Assembly (NCBI GenBank): GCA_025356695.1
Contig: JANXSE010000216.1
Span: 1 to 13,958, forward strand
Source of the DNA: Betaproteobacteria bacterium
GTDB taxonomy: Bacteria > Pseudomonadota > Gammaproteobacteria > Burkholderiales > SG8-41
Direction: 5' to 3'
DNA length: 13,958 bases
Shown here: in pieces, positions 12,112-13,958 of the stretch
How the letters are laid out: the number at the start of each line of letters is the position of its first letter
How positions within the stretch are numbered: the stretch's first letter is position 1
Position numbers and translations under genes: made by a program
Notes under the pieces: model-generated
What the model was told of the DNA's origin: nothing
What the model saw: the letters and a program-made list of their open reading frames with translations, nothing else
The model's database searches: none

Positions 12112-13005
12112 ATGAAAATCGCCGTCTTCACGAAGAATCTGCTCAATCCCGCCTACGCGGCAGCGCGTCTCGGCGCCGATCGCATTGCCGCGCAGTTTGG
12201 CGCTGTGGCCGTGCATTACGTGCCGCGGGTGCCTGATGACGCCGACGAACAAAACACGCTGATCCGGCGCGCCATCGACGAGGGCGCCGACGCGATTGCG
12301 CTCTCCGCCGTGCATCCCACACGCGTCAACGCTGCGGTGGCCGAGATCAATGCCGCCGGCCTGCCGCTGGCCGGTTTCATCAGCCGCACGACGCAAGGCC
12401 GCTGGGACACCTTCGTCGGGTCCGACGACGTCGAACTCGGCAGCGCATTGGCGCAGTATCTCTTCGCGCACATGGCGGGCAAGGGTGACGTCATCGTCAT
12501 CGAAGCCTCCGCCGATTCGAGCACTAGCGTCGATCGCGCGAGCGGCTTTCGCGCCGCGGCGGAAAAATTTCCCGGCATCCGCGTCGTCGGCCGCTGTTAC
12601 GGCGCCTATCAATACGAGCCGGCGCGCGTGGCAATGGCGAAACTGCTGGAAACCACACCGCACATTGACGCCGTGCTTGCCGCCAACGACGTGATGGCAC
12701 TCGGCGCCATCGACGCGCTGCGCGCAGCGAACCGCACGGCCATCGTCGTTGGTGTGAACGCTATCCCCGAAGCGGTGGCTGCCGTCAAAAACGGCGCGCT
12801 GCTGGCGACGGCCAATTTCAACGCGATGAATCTCGCCGCGCTCGCCGTCGAAGCGTTGGTGCGCCGCCTGCGCGGTGAAACAGTGCCGCCGCAAATCATG
12901 CTGCCGACCACCATCGTCGATGCCGGCAACGCGCAGCAATGGGACCTGCCGTTCGAGCAGCGCCCCTGCGTCGAGTGGGCCGTGGCCACCGCAACGCAAC
13001 GCTGA
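12112..13005 (+). CDS. Sugar-binding-protein-like (RbsB/LacI effector fold) protein without signal peptide
   Basis: A 297-residue protein that opens directly with MKIAVFTKNLLNPAYAAARLGAD, the first strand-helix unit of the periplasmic-binding-protein type I fold. It goes on through EGADAIALSAVHP, GDVIVIEASADSSTSVDRASG, DAVLAANDVMALGAIDAL and PEAVAAVKNGALLATANF. These match sugar ABC-transporter receptors and the effector domains of LacI regulators. No signal peptide and no helix-turn-helix domain are encoded. The upstream in-frame TTG at 12058 and ATG at 12088 add only polar, Gly-rich residues. The chosen ATG has GGAGG 10 nt upstream. No ABC ATPase or permease is nearby. It may be a cytoplasmic ligand-binding protein or a gene whose export signal was lost; the neighbouring lactonase suggests a sugar-type ligand (inference). 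Confidence 0.82.
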   Translation: MKIAVFTKNLLNPAYAAARLGADRIAAQFGAVAVHYVPRVPDDADEQNTLIRRAIDEGADAIALSAVHPTRVNAAVAEINAAGLPLAGFISRTTQGRWDTFVGSDDVELGSALAQYLFAHMAGKGDVIVIEASADSSTSVDRASGFRAAAEKFPGIRVVGRCYGAYQYEPARVAMAKLLETTPHIDAVLAANDVMALGAIDALRAANRTAIVVGVNAIPEAVAAVKNGALLATANFNAMNLAALAVEALVRRLRGETVPPQIMLPTTIVDAGNAQQWDLPFEQRPCVEWAVATATQR

Positions 13006-13011
13006 AAACAG

Positions 13012-13040
13012 TGGAAGCGGCGCCGCCGCACCGCTAAGAT
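13012..13040 (+). promoter_or_regulatory. Weak promoter candidate before the fourth Bug gene
   Basis: TGGAAG (13012-13017) and TAAGAT (13035-13040) are 17 nt apart in the 108-nt gap. The -10 matches at four positions and the -35 at three. It would allow separate expression of the Bug receptor. Confidence 0.25.
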
Positions 13041-13113
13041 AACGTTCGATCAAGCCACGGCGCGTGATGCGTCCGGGCAAACAAAAGAACAGTCAAAAAA
13101 CGGGGGGAGCACC

Positions 13114-13958
13114 ATGGTGAGCCGCACATTTTTTTCCAGCCTGCTGGCCGCAGCCGCTGTAGTGCCCGCGCTCGCGCTGGCACAACCCGCGGATTATCCG
13201 TCGCGCCCGATTCGTCTCGTCGTGCCCTATGCGCCAGGCGGCATTGCCGATCTGCTGGGGCGCGTCGTCGCGCAGCCGCTCGGTGCCCTCTATGGCCGCT
13301 CGATGGTGGTGGAGAACCGCTCGGGTTCGGGCGGGCACATCGGTGCCGATGTCGTGGTGAATGCGCCCGCCGATGGTTACACGCTGATGCTGGCGACCAT
13401 TTCGCACAATGCCGCGTATTCGATGTACTCGAACCTGACCTACGATCCGGCGAAGCAGATCAAGCCGGTGATCATTCTCGCCGAGAGCGCCGGCGCCTTG
13501 ATCGTGCACCCTTCGCTGCCGGTGAAGTCGGTGCCGGAATTCATCGCGCTCGCCAAAGCCAAACCCGGCGCCCTGGCCTATGGCTCGGCGGGCCACGGTT
13601 CGGCGCTGCACATGGCCGCCGAACTCTTCATGTTCATGAGCGGCACAAAACTCACACACGTGCCCTATCGCGGCAGCGCGCCGGCGATGACCGACCTGAT
13701 CGGCGGGCAAGTGCAACTGATGTTCGAAAACATCGCCACCGGCCTGCCCTACATCAAAGCCAAACGCATTCGCGCGCTCGGCGTCACCAGTTTGAAACGC
13801 ATGCCCAGCCTGCCCGACGTGCCGCCGATCAGCGAAGTCGGCGTGCCCGGTTACGAAGCCGCACCGTGGTACACCATCTCGGTCGCCTCGGGCGTGCCCA
13901 ATGACATCGTGCGCAAACTCAATGCCGACATCGACAAAGTGCTGCGCCTGCCCGAAGT
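13114..13958 (+). CDS. Bug/TctC-family tripartite tricarboxylate receptor, cut at the right edge
   Basis: 281 codons are present and no stop occurs before the window ends; about 40 residues should be missing compared with a full-length family member. The start is the ATG at 13114, preceded by a G-rich GGGGGGAG 4 nt away. The signal peptide (MVSRTFFSSLLAAAAV, cleavage near ALA at residue 23) is followed by YPSRPIRLVVPYAPGG and D46, APADGYT, HVPYRGSAP and the IRALGVTS segment. The ligand loop is close to consensus (PYAPGG.AD), unlike the overlapping Bug pair at 7217-9129. It is the fourth Bug receptor here and the only one on the plus strand, placed after the SMP-30 and binding-protein-like genes. 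Ligand unknown. Confidence 0.92.
   Translation, partial: MVSRTFFSSLLAAAAVVPALALAQPADYPSRPIRLVVPYAPGGIADLLGRVVAQPLGALYGRSMVVENRSGSGGHIGADVVVNAPADGYTLMLATISHNAAYSMYSNLTYDPAKQIKPVIILAESAGALIVHPSLPVKSVPEFIALAKAKPGALAYGSAGHGSALHMAAELFMFMSGTKLTHVPYRGSAPAMTDLIGGQVQLMFENIATGLPYIKAKRIRALGVTSLKRMPSLPDVPPISEVGVPGYEAAPWYTISVASGVPNDIVRKLNADIDKVLRLPE

Noticed and set aside
12031..13716. Long minus-strand frames opposite the binding-protein-like and fourth Bug genes
   Set aside because: Shadows; the plus-strand products match known folds along their full length.
1..13958. CRISPR array, tRNA, rRNA or insertion sequence
   Set aside because: No regularly spaced long direct repeats with spacers, no tRNA-like TTCGAnnCC cloverleaf context and no transposase-like protein were seen.

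Overview
The window looks like a chromosomal accessory/catabolic region of a high-GC betaproteobacterium, most likely Burkholderiales. The main reason is four tripartite-tricarboxylate receptor (Bug/TctC) binding proteins within 14 kb and no TctA/TctB membrane genes; this orphan expansion is typical of Bordetella, Cupriavidus, Variovorax and their relatives. Species cannot be assigned from the sequence.

Minus strand, 9129 down to 1: a long co-directional series. In transcription order it holds two Bug receptors joined by a TGATG overlap (9129-8167, 8167-7217), a MaoC-type hydratase with a TTG start (7116-6265), a family III CoA-transferase joined to it by a TAATG overlap (6265-5057), a palindromic intergenic repeat, three tandem paralogous exported SAM-methyltransferase-like proteins (4910-4086, 4034-3216, 3168-2326), a 3-hydroxyacyl-CoA dehydrogenase family protein (2280-1348), a third Bug receptor (1337-369), a 20-bp inverted repeat, and the start of an acyl-CoA synthetase (266 to the window edge). 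Receptor, CoA ligase or transferase, hydratase and dehydrogenase fit uptake and CoA-dependent breakdown of an organic acid. The substrate is not visible.

Plus strand, 9389 to 9829: two small exported proteins, one histidine-rich and one lipoprotein, 3 nt apart. They lie downstream of four TGTAA repeats spaced 9-11 bp, a pattern typical of OmpR/PhoB-type response-regulator sites.

Plus strand, 10127 to the end: an exported RNase Z-like metallo-beta-lactamase-fold hydrolase (TTG start), an SMP-30/gluconolactonase-family protein, a sugar-binding-protein-like protein without a signal peptide, and a fourth Bug receptor cut by the window edge.

The most unusual item is the run of three signal-peptide-bearing proteins that keep an intact SAM-binding motif and carry an extra C-terminal domain. 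A methyltransferase outside the cytoplasm has no obvious source of SAM, so these proteins deserve experimental attention.
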